A stretch of DNA of 64,000 nucleotides, from contig NZ_JAAILI010000079.1 of NCBI RefSeq assembly GCF_012650175.1, forward strand, positions 124,001 to 188,000, read 5' to 3'. Under the pieces are notes generated by a model. It had not been told where the DNA came from and did not search any database. It was given only the letters and a program-made list of their open reading frames with translations. The position numbers and the translations under genes were made by a program. Below, piece by piece: positions 49,092 to 57,727 of this stretch (position 1 is the first letter of the stretch; every line of letters begins with the position of its first letter). This stretch comes from Sphingomonas sp. S2M10. GTDB lineage: Bacteria; Pseudomonadota; Alphaproteobacteria; Sphingomonadales; Sphingomonadaceae.

Positions 49092-50096
49092 TCAACCGTC
49101 GCCCTCATAGGCCGCCACGATGCGGCCGACGATGGGATGGCGGACCACGTCGCCCACGCCGAAGCGCACCATCGAGATGCCCTCCACGCCCTCCAGCCGA
49201 TCGACCGCGTCGTTCAGCCCCGAGGCGTTGGGCCCGCCGGGCAGGTCGGTCTGCTTGGGATCGCCGCAGATCACCATCCGGCTGTTCTGGCCAAAGCGGG
49301 TGAGGAACATCTTCATCTGCATCGGCGTGGTGTTCTGCGCCTCGTCGAGGATGACGAAAGCATCGGCCAGCGTCCGCCCGCGCATGAAGGCGATCGGCGC
49401 GATCTCGATCTCGCCGCTGGCGATCCGCCGTTCCACCTGCTCGGCCGGCAGGCAGTCGTAGAGCGCGTCGTAGATCGGGCGAAGATAGGGGTCGACCTTC
49501 TCCTTCATGTCGCCCGGCAGGAAGCCCAGCCGCTCGCCCGCCTCCACCGCGGGCCGCGACAGGATCAGCCGCTGGACGCTGCCGGTGATCAGCTGCGCCA
49601 CCGCCTGCGCCACCGCCAGATAGGTCTTGCCGGTACCCGCCGGGCCCAGCGCGAAGATCAGGTCGTTGGAGGCGAGCTCGCGCATGTAATGCGTCTGCGT
49701 CACCGAGCGCGGCACGATCGTCTTCTTGCGCGTGCGGATCATGATCGTGGGCTTCGGCCCGCCCTCGGTCGGTTCGGCGCGCACGATGCCGGTGAACATC
49801 GGCTCGCTCGACATCGCGATCACCGCGTCGATCAGTCCGCCATCGACATCCTCGCCGCGAATCACGCGGCTGTGCAGTTCCTGCAGCACCTCGCGGGCGT
49901 GCGCCACCACCTCGGCGGCGCCTTCGATCACCACCCGCTGGCCGCGCGCGTGGATATACACGCCCAGCCGCTCCTCGAGCATCAGCAGGTTGGAATCAAA
50001 CTCTCCGAAGAGCTGCGGCAGGAGCTGGGGCTTGTCGAAGGTCACCTCTACCCGGGAACGGTCGCCGGACTGGGCGGGGACAGGCTTGCGGCTCAT
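49092..50096 (-). CDS. phoH: PhoH-like ATPase
   Basis: A 334-residue protein. An N-terminal KH-like region (residues 20-110) precedes the P-loop domain with Walker A G-P-A-G-T-G-K-T near residue 150 and Walker B V-I-L-D-E-A-Q. The I-C-G-D-P-K-Q-T-D-L motif is characteristic. In this operon it accompanies YbeY and is proposed to help ribosome/RNA processing. It is normally next to ybeY; here vapBC intervenes. ATG 50096 begins M-S-R-K-P-V. Confidence 0.93.
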   Translation of the reverse strand: MSRKPVPAQSGDRSRVEVTFDKPQLLPQLFGEFDSNLLMLEERLGVYIHARGQRVVIEGAAEVVAHAREVLQELHSRVIRGEDVDGGLIDAVIAMSSEPMFTGIVRAEPTEGGPKPTIMIRTRKKTIVPRSVTQTHYMRELASNDLIFALGPAGTGKTYLAVAQAVAQLITGSVQRLILSRPAVEAGERLGFLPGDMKEKVDPYLRPIYDALYDCLPAEQVERRIASGEIEIAPIAFMRGRTLADAFVILDEAQNTTPMQMKMFLTRFGQNSRMVICGDPKQTDLPGGPNASGLNDAVDRLEGVEGISMVRFGVGDVVRHPIVGRIVAAYEGDG

Positions 50097-50405
50097 GCGG
50101 TCCTTTCGAGATTGGCGCGGGGCGCGGGGATCACGCGGCCCCGGAGGGGCAAACCTTGGCATCGTGCGGAGGTTCCTTGGCGCATATCGGCAAACAAGAT
50201 GGCAGAGGGAAGGGCTGCTGCACAGGGGGGATCGTACGAGCTCCCCGATGCGCCCCGGATGTGACGCGAGCGCGACATGCGAAGCCGTGGCGGTGCCCGG
50301 AGCCGCCGTGCCGAAACGGGATGGCGACGAATAGTGCGCGCTTGGAAGCGCGGCCGTTACCGGCTACCCGCACCGTCATCCAATCGTAACAATCGGATTT
50401 TCGCG

Positions 50406-50474
50406 ATGAAGTATCTGCTTCGGGGCGCGCTTGCCTGCACGCTCCTCCTGTACGCCGGCTCGGCGCTGGCATGA
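50406..50474 (+). CDS. Possible 22-residue signal-peptide-only ORF
   Basis: ATG followed by K-Y-L-L-R-G, a hydrophobic core (A-L-A-C-T-L-L-L-Y-A) and a G-S-A-L-A cleavage-like end, then a stop. It looks exactly like an N-terminal signal sequence with no mature part. It may be a remnant of a broken secreted-protein gene, or a micropeptide. The remaining gap 50097-50510 (414 bp) shows no other gene. Confidence 0.35.
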   Translation: MKYLLRGALACTLLLYAGSALA

Positions 50475-50510
50475 CCCTGTCTGCGGCCGGTGTCTCGACG
50501 CCGGCTCGAC

Positions 50511-51854
50511 CTACAAATTCACCATAAGGTTGAGCGCGCCATATTTGGTCCAGCGCCCCGGCGGAGCCCCGGGCGCGTCGCGGAGGAAGCGGCCCTTGGC
50601 GAGCAGCACCACATCGGCCTCGAGCCGCACCGCTTTGCTCAGGCGATAGCGCACCCGCCCATCAAGCTGATGCCCGGCAAAGTCGCCCGAGCGCCCGCGC
50701 ACATCGCGCACACCGGTGCTGGAAAAGCTGTCGGTACGCGCCGCAAGCCACATCGGGCGATAGCTGAGCATCAGTTCGGTCCGCACGTCGGGCACCGCCT
50801 CGGCCTGGAGCGACGGCGCGACCACATTGCTGCGCAGGATCGCGTTGTAGAGTCCCGACGGCGCCAGATCGGCGCGGCGCATGCCGAACAGCGTGTCGAA
50901 CCGGCCATAGCGCCCGCCCGGCGCATCACCGCTCGCATAATCGAACTCGGCCATCAGCCGAGGCTTCCACGCGCCCTCCCAGCTATAGCCCAGCCGCGCA
51001 TGGACGAACCACGCGCGCACCGGTTGCCGCGCCGCACCGACCGCAAGGCTCCCCGATTGCAACCCGGTCTGGCCGATCGCCTCGATCTCATAGTCGAGCG
51101 TCGCAGGTGCCAGATCGCGCACGATCCGGATGGCGGCGGTATCGAGCGAGCGATCGCGCGTCGGGCGGCCAAGGGTGTCTTGCTCGCCGAGGTGAAAGTA
51201 GCTCATCTCGACCATTGCCGCGCCGATCGTCCGCCTGCGGCTGATCAGCCCGCCCCAGAGCACCAGCGCCGTGCCTTCGCGGTCGATCGCAGGCTCGTTG
51301 GACAGCAGCGAATCCAGTTCGTCTGGCCGCCGGCGCTGCGGCATGGTGTAGATCCCCGTCGCGGCCCAGCGCCCCGCACTCCAGTCCGCGCGCACGCCGG
51401 TATAGCCGTTGGTCGTGTTGCGATAATCGTCGGCCGCGACCAGTCTCCGCGAGCCGAGATTGACCATGAAGCGGCCCGCCTGCAGCTTGAGCGTCGATCC
51501 GCGCCCGAGCGCGGCGCCGAGATCGAGCTGCACATAAGCCTGGACCGGCTCAAGCGTGTTGACCTCGCCCGTCGTCACCGACGAGCGGCGGTTGCCGCCA
51601 TAAACCCGGCTGTCCCAAAGTTCGCCGACGACGCTCACGGGCCCATGCTGGTAGCGCGCGAGCAGCGTCGTCCGAAAATTGACGAGCTGGTCGCTCTGGT
51701 TGAAGCCGACGCGCGCCTGCCCGTCGATCGCCTCGTAGCGGACGCGCTCGCTGGCGGCAAAGCTCAGCCCCTCGGCGGGCGGAGGCACTACGCCTTGTGC
51801 CTGGGCGGTCCCCGCCACCAGAATCGCGGGAAAATACCGTGCTACCTTCGCCAT
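50511..51854 (-). CDS. Alginate-export-family outer-membrane porin
   Basis: A 447-residue protein with a signal peptide (1-19, ending A-Q-A). The mature sequence is a series of amphipathic beta strands containing E-L-W-D-S-R-V-Y-G, Q-A-G-R-F-M-V-N-L-G-S-R-R and G-Y-T-G-V-R-A-D-W-S-A-G, which match the AlgE/alginate_exp barrel family. The end K-Y-G-A-L-N-L-M-V-N-L has a hydrophobic C-terminus. It could let polysaccharide or another solute through the outer membrane. It is inserted between miaB and phoH. Confidence 0.82.
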   Translation of the reverse strand: MAKVARYFPAILVAGTAQAQGVVPPPAEGLSFAASERVRYEAIDGQARVGFNQSDQLVNFRTTLLARYQHGPVSVVGELWDSRVYGGNRRSSVTTGEVNTLEPVQAYVQLDLGAALGRGSTLKLQAGRFMVNLGSRRLVAADDYRNTTNGYTGVRADWSAGRWAATGIYTMPQRRRPDELDSLLSNEPAIDREGTALVLWGGLISRRRTIGAAMVEMSYFHLGEQDTLGRPTRDRSLDTAAIRIVRDLAPATLDYEIEAIGQTGLQSGSLAVGAARQPVRAWFVHARLGYSWEGAWKPRLMAEFDYASGDAPGGRYGRFDTLFGMRRADLAPSGLYNAILRSNVVAPSLQAEAVPDVRTELMLSYRPMWLAARTDSFSSTGVRDVRGRSGDFAGHQLDGRVRYRLSKAVRLEADVVLLAKGRFLRDAPGAPPGRWTKYGALNLMVNL

Positions 51855-51901
51855 CGCCGCTCCCCCTGCGGGCCACTTTTACGCACGCGGGGCGTGGCCG
51901 G

Positions 51902-53212
51902 TCATGCGGAAACTGGGGTCAGTTCCAGCCCGGCGAGCGAGTTGGGCCCGGCGCTGACCAGCTCCACCTCGATCAGGTCACCGATCTTCGCCTGCGTCTC
52001 CAGATGCACCGATTGCAGCCAGGGGGACTTGCCGATCATCTGGCCGGGTCGCCGTCCGACGCGCTCGATCAGCACCGAGCAGCGCCGCCCGACACTCGCT
52101 TCGTTGAACGCCTGCGAGTGGCGCGCCAGCGCCGCCTGCAACCGCTGCAGCCGTTCGTCGGCCACGGCGTCCGGCACATATTGGTCCACCCACTCGGCCG
52201 CCGGCGTGCCCGGACGCGGCGAATATTTGAAGCTGAAGCACTGGGCGTAGCCGACCGCATCGACCAGCTGAAGCGTCTCCTCGAACTCGGCCTCGGTCTC
52301 GCCCGGAAAGGCGACGATGAAGTCGCCCGACAGCGCGATGTCCGGCCGCGCGGCGCGGACGCGCTCGAGAATGCGCAGGTAGGAATCGCGCGTGTGGCTG
52401 CGGTTCATGGCTTTCAGGATGCGGTCGCTGCCCGCCTGCACCGGCAGGTGCAGGAACGGCATCAGCTTGGGCACATGGGCGTGCGCCTCGATCAGCCCCT
52501 CGGCCATGTCGTTGGGATGGCTGGTGGTGTAGCGGATGCGGGCGAGCCCCTCGATTCGGTCGAGCGCCATGATCAGGTCGTGCAGCCCGCGACCGTCGTC
52601 ATCGCTCCAGGCGTTGACGTTCTGGCCGAGCAGCGTGATCTCGCGCGCGCCGGCATCGACCAGCGCCTTGGCCTCGTCGACGATCGCCGCATAGGGCCGG
52701 CTCACTTCGGCGCCGCGGGTATAGGGCACCACGCAATAGGTGCAGAACTTGTCGCAACCTTCCTGCACGGTGAGGAACGCGCTCGCTCCCACCTTGCGGC
52801 GGGTGGGCAGCTTGCCGAACTTGCTGGCCAGCGGCATGTCGGTGTCGAGGCCGAGCTCGCCCCTGGCAGCCTTGTCCACCAGCTCCGGCAGGTTGTGATA
52901 GGCCTGCGGGCCGACCACCACGTCCACCTTCGCGCGGCGGGCGATCTCCTCGCCCTCGGCCTGGGCGACGCAGCCGGCGACCGCGATCATCGGCTTGCCC
53001 GCCTCGCGCAGCTTGAGCCGGCCGATCTCCGAATAGACCTTCTCGGTGGCCTTTTCGCGGATGTGGCAGGTGTTGAGGACGACGAGATCGGCCTGGTCCG
53101 CCTCGGCGGCGACGAGGCCCTGGGCGGCCATCAGCTCGCCCATGCGCTCGCCGTCATAGACGTTCATCTGGCAGCCGTACGACTTGACGTGATAGGTCTT
53201 GGGGGTGGTCAT
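51902..53212 (-). CDS. miaB: tRNA-2-methylthio-N6-dimethylallyladenosine synthase
   Basis: A 436-residue radical-SAM methylthiotransferase acting on A37 of tRNAs that read UNN codons. An N-terminal UPF0004 domain begins Y-G-C-Q-M-N-V-Y-D, with two further cluster cysteines. The radical-SAM motif is G-C-D-K-F-C-T-Y-C, and a C-terminal TRAM domain ends in L-E-L-T-P-V. The length is typical. It is downstream of plsC and upstream of the porin, all minus strand. Confidence 0.96.
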   Translation of the reverse strand: MTTPKTYHVKSYGCQMNVYDGERMGELMAAQGLVAAEADQADLVVLNTCHIREKATEKVYSEIGRLKLREAGKPMIAVAGCVAQAEGEEIARRAKVDVVVGPQAYHNLPELVDKAARGELGLDTDMPLASKFGKLPTRRKVGASAFLTVQEGCDKFCTYCVVPYTRGAEVSRPYAAIVDEAKALVDAGAREITLLGQNVNAWSDDDGRGLHDLIMALDRIEGLARIRYTTSHPNDMAEGLIEAHAHVPKLMPFLHLPVQAGSDRILKAMNRSHTRDSYLRILERVRAARPDIALSGDFIVAFPGETEAEFEETLQLVDAVGYAQCFSFKYSPRPGTPAAEWVDQYVPDAVADERLQRLQAALARHSQAFNEASVGRRCSVLIERVGRRPGQMIGKSPWLQSVHLETQAKIGDLIEVELVSAGPNSLAGLELTPVSA

Positions 53213-53317
53213 GATCGGCGCGCCTATACGCGCAAAAGGCGGCAGAAAACAGGCCTGTGGGACTTGCTAGAAGCTTGTGCCCCTCTCTCACCAGCAGAAG
53301 GGGCGCAGGTGGCGCGT

Positions 53318-54211
53318 TCAGCCCTGCCCCTGCTTAGGCGCCGGCGCCGGCGCCTTGTACCCGATCGGATCGTCCGCGAAGCGGAAGGGCCGCAGCGGCT
53401 GGCTCAGCGTCCGCACCATCGCTTCCTCGATCCGCCGCCGGCTTTCCGCCGCGATCGCCTTGCGGCCGGGAAAGTCGCGGGGATCGAACGGCTCGAGGAA
53501 GTGCACGCGCAGCCGGAACCGCCTGCCCCGCGCCAGCACGCGCTTGGCGTTGTTGAGCCCCCGCTCCTGCCCGATCCAGGCAATGTCCTCGCCCGCCGCG
53601 CCATAGTCCAGCATGACCGGCTGCACCATCACGCCCGGGGGCGGCGGCTCCAGCACGCGCAGCATCGGCGTCTTGAACGGCAACAGTGACTTGCCGTCGG
53701 TGGTGGTACCCTCGGGGAAGATCGTCACCGCCCAGGTCTCGGCGAGCGCCTCGCGCAGCTGGTTGATCTGCTCGGCCACGCCCATGCGATTCTCGCGCTT
53801 CACATAGACGGTGCGGTTGAGCCCGGCGAGCCACCCGACCAGCGGCGAGGCGGCGATCTCAGCCTTGGCGACGAACGCCGTGCCGCTCGCTCCGCCCAGC
53901 GCCAGAATGTCGATCCAGCTGACATGATTGGAAACGTAGAACACGTCACGCTTCAGCGGCGTGCCGACCCGCTTCACCCGCGCGCCGGCGATCCGCGCTG
54001 CGCTCGCCAGGAACATCCGCGGCCAGGGCGAGGGCAGCCGCACCAGCCGGAACAGATAATGGAGCGGCACATGCACCAGCAGCGCCAGCGCCAGCCGCGC
54101 GATACGGAACCAGACGCGCGCAAGCTCCGCCCCGGTCAGCCGCGTCGGCAGCCCCTGGGTCGCATCCTCGCGGCGGCGCCGGGCCCGCTCAGTTCTTGCG
54201 CTCGAGCGCAA
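53318..54211 (-). CDS. plsC: 1-acyl-sn-glycerol-3-phosphate acyltransferase
   Basis: An acyltransferase of about 297 residues that adds the second acyl chain in phospholipid synthesis. The catalytic HX4D is in S-N-H-V-S-W-I-D, with F-P-E-G-T-T-T-D-G. A hydrophobic segment near residues 35-60 anchors it. The start is uncertain: TTG 54211 and TTG 54253 both lie in the fur gene's 3' part and no Shine-Dalgarno decides between them. It is between fur and miaB. Confidence 0.88.
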   Translation of the reverse strand: MRSSARTERARRRREDATQGLPTRLTGAELARVWFRIARLALALLVHVPLHYLFRLVRLPSPWPRMFLASAARIAGARVKRVGTPLKRDVFYVSNHVSWIDILALGGASGTAFVAKAEIAASPLVGWLAGLNRTVYVKRENRMGVAEQINQLREALAETWAVTIFPEGTTTDGKSLLPFKTPMLRVLEPPPPGVMVQPVMLDYGAAGEDIAWIGQERGLNNAKRVLARGRRFRLRVHFLEPFDPRDFPGRKAIAAESRRRIEEAMVRTLSQPLRPFRFADDPIGYKAPAPAPKQGQG

Positions 54212-54611
54212 CCCCGTACAATTCCATGCGGTGGTCGACGAGGCGGAAGCCAAGGCGCTCGGCGATCTGCTTCTGCAGCAGCTCCAGCTCGGGATCGACG
54301 AACTCGATCACCTTACCGCTTTCCACGTCGATCAGGTGATCGTGATGCGCCTCGGGCGCCGGCTCGTAGCGGGCGCGGCCATCACCGAAATCGTGACGAT
54401 CCAGGATGCCCGCCTCTTCGAACAGGCGCACGGTGCGGTAGACGGTGGCGATCGAGATGCCCGGATCGATCGCGGCGGCGCGCTCATACACCTTCTCGAC
54501 GTCGGGATGGTCGTCGGCGTCGGAAAGCACGCGCGCGATCACCTTGCGCTGTTCGGTGATGCGCAGCCCCTTTTCGTGGCAGAGCGCTTCGAGATCAATC
54601 TTGCGAACCAT
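54189..54611 (-). CDS. fur: Ferric uptake regulator family protein
   Basis: A 140-residue metal-dependent repressor. The winged-helix DNA-binding part spans 1-85 (T-E-Q-R-K-V-I-A-R, V-E-K-V-Y-E-R, S-I-A-T-V-Y-R-T-V), and the metal-sensing motif is H-H-D-H in E-A-H-H-D-H-L-I. No CxxC structural zinc site is seen, as in many alphaproteobacterial Fur/Mur. It lies after the mucR terminator, so it has its own promoter. ATG 54611 gives the standard length. Confidence 0.93.
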   Translation of the reverse strand: MVRKIDLEALCHEKGLRITEQRKVIARVLSDADDHPDVEKVYERAAAIDPGISIATVYRTVRLFEEAGILDRHDFGDGRARYEPAPEAHHDHLIDVESGKVIEFVDPELELLQKQIAERLGFRLVDHRMELYGVALERKN

Positions 54612-54696
54612 GACGCCGCTGTAGCGCCATTGGCGGCATCGGAAAAGAGCAAGCCGCTCGGTCACGCTGATCGATCGCCTGCGCCGTGCCACGCCC

Positions 54697-54735
54697 AAAA
54701 AAACGCCGGCCGCGGACGAAGGTCCGGGCCGGCGT
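54697..54735 (-). terminator. Intrinsic terminator of mucR
   Basis: On the minus strand, the stem ACGCCGGCC / GGCCGGCGT encloses an inner CGGAC-CTTC-GTCCG hairpin and is followed by seven T's (plus-strand AAAAAAA at 54697-54703). It separates mucR from fur and is the best terminator in the window. Confidence 0.93.
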
Positions 54736-54761
54736 CTTTCTCTGGTCCTGGGGACGAAGGA

Positions 54762-55178
54762 TCAGCGCGTCTTGCGGCGCTTGGTGCCCAGACCGATTTT
54801 CTTCGCCAGGCTGCGGCGCTGCTCGGCATAGTTGGGGGCGACCATCGGATAGTCGGCCGGCAGGTTCCACTTGGCGCGATACTGTTCCGGGGTCATCTGA
54901 TAGTGCGTCATCAGGTGACGCTTCAGCATCTTCAGCTTCTTACCGTCCTCGAGGCAGACGATATAGTCGGGCTTGACCGAAGCGCGCACCGAAACGGCCG
55001 GCTCCTGCTTCACTTCCGGCTCCGGCTGGGTGGTGCCCAGACCGCTCAGCGCGGTGTGCACGTTCGAGATCAGCTGCGGCAGGTCCGACACGGCAACGCT
55101 GTTGTTGCTGACATGCGCCGCAACAATATCCGCGGTCAGCGCGATGAGGGTTTCCTGAATTTCAGATGACGCTTCCAT
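54762..55178 (-). CDS. mucR: MucR/Ros-family transcriptional regulator
   Basis: A 138-residue regulator. The zinc-finger core reads I-V-C-L-E-D-G-K-K-L-K-M-L-K-R-H-L-M-T-H, and P-A-D-Y-P-M-V-A-P-N-Y-A-E follows. The usual second zinc cysteine is Asp here, a substitution found in several Ros homologues that bind DNA with or without zinc. The N-terminal half has an oligomerisation helix. It should control exopolysaccharide, motility and cell-cycle-linked genes. Its own terminator follows. Confidence 0.92.
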   Translation of the reverse strand: MEASSEIQETLIALTADIVAAHVSNNSVAVSDLPQLISNVHTALSGLGTTQPEPEVKQEPAVSVRASVKPDYIVCLEDGKKLKMLKRHLMTHYQMTPEQYRAKWNLPADYPMVAPNYAEQRRSLAKKIGLGTKRRKTR

Positions 55179-55277
55179 GATATTCCTTTCGACCCGTTCA
55201 CGGCGACTATTCTGCTGTCGCCTGAGTTGTCCTATCGTCCGAAGCACAGTGCTTGGCAAGAGATCAAGCCGCAATTG

Positions 55278-55763
55278 TTATAATTTTTGCGACAGGGGAC
55301 GTGCCAAAGTGAGAGCATCCAACGCTTCGCCGCTAGTACCGCGATAATAGCCGCGTCGTTCTCCAACCTTCTCGAAGCCCTCGCGATGATAGAGGCGGAT
55401 GGCTCCATTGCCTGCGCGGACTTCAAGATGCAGCTTGGTCGCGCCGCGATTGCGCGACTCCGCGATCACCGCTCGCAACAACGCACCGCCCACGCCCCGT
55501 CCGCGCACGCCGGGGCTGGTTGCGAGCAGCAACAGTTCCGCCTCGTCCAGCATCGCCCGCGCCATCGCAAACCCGCAGTCGCGTCCGCCGACGCTGGCGA
55601 CGAGCAGCCACACGCCCGAAAGCGCCATCATCCCCATGCACTGGGGCTGGGTCCATGCCTCGCCATAGGCGGGGTCGAAGGCGGCCTGCATGATCCGGCC
55701 TACCGATGGCAGATCCTGCACCCCGCCTTCGCGCAGCTCGATGGGCTGGGGTGCCGCGCTCAT
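55278..55763 (-). CDS. rimI: Ribosomal protein S18-alanine N-acetyltransferase
   Basis: A 161-residue GNAT enzyme that acetylates the N-terminus of S18. The acetyl-CoA loop is R-G-R-G-V-G-G-A-L-L near residue 87 and the C-terminal R-L-Y-H-R-E-G-F marks the family. Its start ATG 55763 overlaps tsaB (4 bases). It lies in the classic tsaB-rimI pair. Confidence 0.9.
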   Translation of the reverse strand: MSAAPQPIELREGGVQDLPSVGRIMQAAFDPAYGEAWTQPQCMGMMALSGVWLLVASVGGRDCGFAMARAMLDEAELLLLATSPGVRGRGVGGALLRAVIAESRNRGATKLHLEVRAGNGAIRLYHREGFEKVGERRGYYRGTSGEALDALTLARPLSQKL

Positions 55764-56401
55764 GCCAGGCCCCGCTCGGCCAGCGTCTTGGCGTCGGGCC
55801 CACGGCCGTAGAGCGGGCGCGGCGGCAACATGGCGAAGGCTGGCGGCAGCAGCGCGGCATCGGCGGCGCGGGGCAGCACCTCGCGCAGGTCCAGCCCTTC
55901 GGCCAGCGCGGCGAGGCGGCGCACGCCGCTGCCGAAGGCCGGGCGCCCGTCCAGACTCGCGAGCGCCGCATCGGGGTGCAACGAGGCGAGCGGTGCGGTG
56001 TCGATCAGCGGCGTCGCGAAATGCTGGACGAACACTTCGCCATGCCCGCCCTCGAGCACGACCGAGAGACGATCGAGCGCGGGATCGCCGGCGAATCCCG
56101 CCGCGGCGAGCAGCGCCAGCGAGGAATAGCCATGCACCGGCACGCCCCAGCCGATCGCGAGGCCGCGCGCGGCGGCGAGACCCACCCGCACCCCGGTGAA
56201 GCTGCCGGGGCCGACATCGACGAGGATCGCATCAGCGCGCCCGCCGCCGGGCAGTTCGCCGATCATCGGGATCAGCCGCTCGGCATGGCCGCGGCCGACC
56301 AGTTCGTGCATTTCAGCGAGCACGGCGCCGCCCGCCAGCAAGGCCACCGAACAAGCGGCGGTGGCGGTTTCGATCACGAGCAGTCGCGGGGCTTCAGCCA
56401 T
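55760..56401 (-). CDS. tsaB: tRNA threonylcarbamoyladenosine protein TsaB
   Basis: A 213-residue protein needed with TsaD/TsaE for t6A37 in tRNA. Its ASKHA-like N-terminus reads V-I-E-T-A-T-A-A-C-S and the G-P-G-S-F-T-G-V-R-V-G motif is diagnostic. The length is near the family norm. It precedes rimI and overlaps it by 4 bases; the nitroreductase gene lies 32 bases upstream. Confidence 0.95.
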   Translation of the reverse strand: MAEAPRLLVIETATAACSVALLAGGAVLAEMHELVGRGHAERLIPMIGELPGGGRADAILVDVGPGSFTGVRVGLAAARGLAIGWGVPVHGYSSLALLAAAGFAGDPALDRLSVVLEGGHGEVFVQHFATPLIDTAPLASLHPDAALASLDGRPAFGSGVRRLAALAEGLDLREVLPRAADAALLPPAFAMLPPRPLYGRGPDAKTLAERGLA

Positions 56402-56433
56402 CGCCCCGCGCTAACCAAAGAAATGCGGACAGG

Positions 56434-57027
56434 TCAAATCACCGTGTTGAACTGGCCAAAGGCCGGGCGCGGCGACCGCGCGTGAATCGTGGACGGGTCG
56501 CCCACGCCCAATGTCGCGATGAAGTTGGACTTCACGCCCGGCTGGTCGCCGAAGAAAGCCTCGTCGACCTTGGCGTTGTCGAAGCCGGACATCGGGCCGG
56601 TATCGAAGCCCAGCGCGCGCGCCGCGATGATGAAATAGGCACCCTGTAGCGAGGAATTGCGGAAGGCCTGCTCGCGGCGACCTTCCTCGCTCGGGAACCA
56701 GGTCTTCGCTTCCGGCGCGTGCGGAAAGAATTCAGGCAGATGTTCGTGGAAGTTCACGTCATAGCCGATGATCACGCTGGCCGGCGCCTTGCGGATCTTC
56801 TCGCCATTGCTGCCGCTGGACAGGCTGGCGAGCTTGTCCTTGCCGTCCTGGCCGAGGATCCAGACGAACCGCGCCGACTGCTGGTTGACCGAGGTCGGCC
56901 CCATCTTGAGCAGATCGTAGATCGCCTCGATGTCCGCCTGCGTCACCGTCTGGTCGGTATAGCCGTTATAGCTTCGCGCGGTGCGGAAGATGGTGTCGAG
57001 GGCGACATCGTTCAGCGGCTGGCCCAT
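56434..57027 (-). CDS. Nitroreductase / malonic semialdehyde reductase-like
   Basis: A 197-residue FMN-binding enzyme of the RutE/HadB-like nitroreductase group. It starts A-L-D-T-I-F-R-T-A-R-S-Y-N, has P-T-S-V-N-Q-Q-S-A-R-F (flavin contact) and N-S-S-L-Q-G-A-Y-F-I-I-A-A-R-A-L-G. It reduces a small aldehyde or nitro compound with NAD(P)H. It lies between nifU and tsaB, with a 48-bp gap to nifU. No rut pathway genes are nearby. Confidence 0.88.
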   Translation of the reverse strand: MGQPLNDVALDTIFRTARSYNGYTDQTVTQADIEAIYDLLKMGPTSVNQQSARFVWILGQDGKDKLASLSSGSNGEKIRKAPASVIIGYDVNFHEHLPEFFPHAPEAKTWFPSEEGRREQAFRNSSLQGAYFIIAARALGFDTGPMSGFDNAKVDEAFFGDQPGVKSNFIATLGVGDPSTIHARSPRPAFGQFNTVI

Positions 57028-57075
57028 GGCCTGCGATCCTTTCTATTTTTGGCGGGGAACGTGCCGGGCGCGCGA

Positions 57076-57651
57076 TCAGATCGCGCGCACCTCGGTCACT
57101 TCGGGGACATAATATTTGAGCAGCTGCTCGATGCCGTTCTTCAGCGTCGCGGTCGACGACGGGCAGCCCGAACAGGCGCCCTGCATCTGGAGGAACACCT
57201 TGCCCTGGTCGAAGCCGCGATAGACGATGTCGCCGCCGTCATTGGCGACCGCCGGGCGAATGCGGGTGTCGATCAGCTCGCGGATCTGCGCGACGATGTC
57301 GGCATCTTCCGGATTGTCGCCGAAGTCGGCGCTCTCCGGCGGCACGCTGAAGCCGGCGGCCGTGCCTGCCATGAACAGCGGCATGTTCGCCGAGAAATGA
57401 TCGAGCAGGATGCCGAGCACGTCGGGCTTGAGGCCCACCCAGTCGACGCCGGGCGCGGCGGTGACCGAGATGAAGTCGCGGCCGAAGAACACGCCGGTAA
57501 CGTCGCCCAGCGCAAACAATGCCGTGGCGAGCGGCGAGGCCTCGGCCTCTTCGGGGCTGGCGAAGTCGCGGGTACCCGCCTCCATCACGATCCTGCCGGG
57601 CAGGAACTTGAGCGTGGCGGGGTTGGGCGTGGCTTCGGTCTCGATCAGCAT
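57076..57651 (-). CDS. NifU-like iron-sulfur scaffold protein
   Basis: A 191-residue protein with an N-terminal Nfu domain (T-P-N-P-A-T-L-K-F near residue 8) and a C-terminal NifU domain carrying the cluster-binding pair in G-A-C-S-G-C-P-S-S. It delivers 4Fe-4S clusters to target enzymes. ATG 57651 is chosen because upstream residues come from the palindromic repeat region. It heads the minus-strand run. Confidence 0.93.
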   Translation of the reverse strand: MLIETEATPNPATLKFLPGRIVMEAGTRDFASPEEAEASPLATALFALGDVTGVFFGRDFISVTAAPGVDWVGLKPDVLGILLDHFSANMPLFMAGTAAGFSVPPESADFGDNPEDADIVAQIRELIDTRIRPAVANDGGDIVYRGFDQGKVFLQMQGACSGCPSSTATLKNGIEQLLKYYVPEVTEVRAI

Positions 57652-57727
57652 GGCGCCCACATGGGCGCGTCCTTGGGCAGGATCAAGCGGGCGCGACGGA
57701 AACGCTGCGTTGCCGGAGGACTTCTTG

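Noticed and set aside
50431..50649. Frame reading C-G-R-C-L-D-A-G-S-T-Y-K-F after the micro-ORF, as a possible mature part of the signal-peptide gene
   Set aside because: It is in a different frame and is simply the complement of the 3' end of the porin gene.
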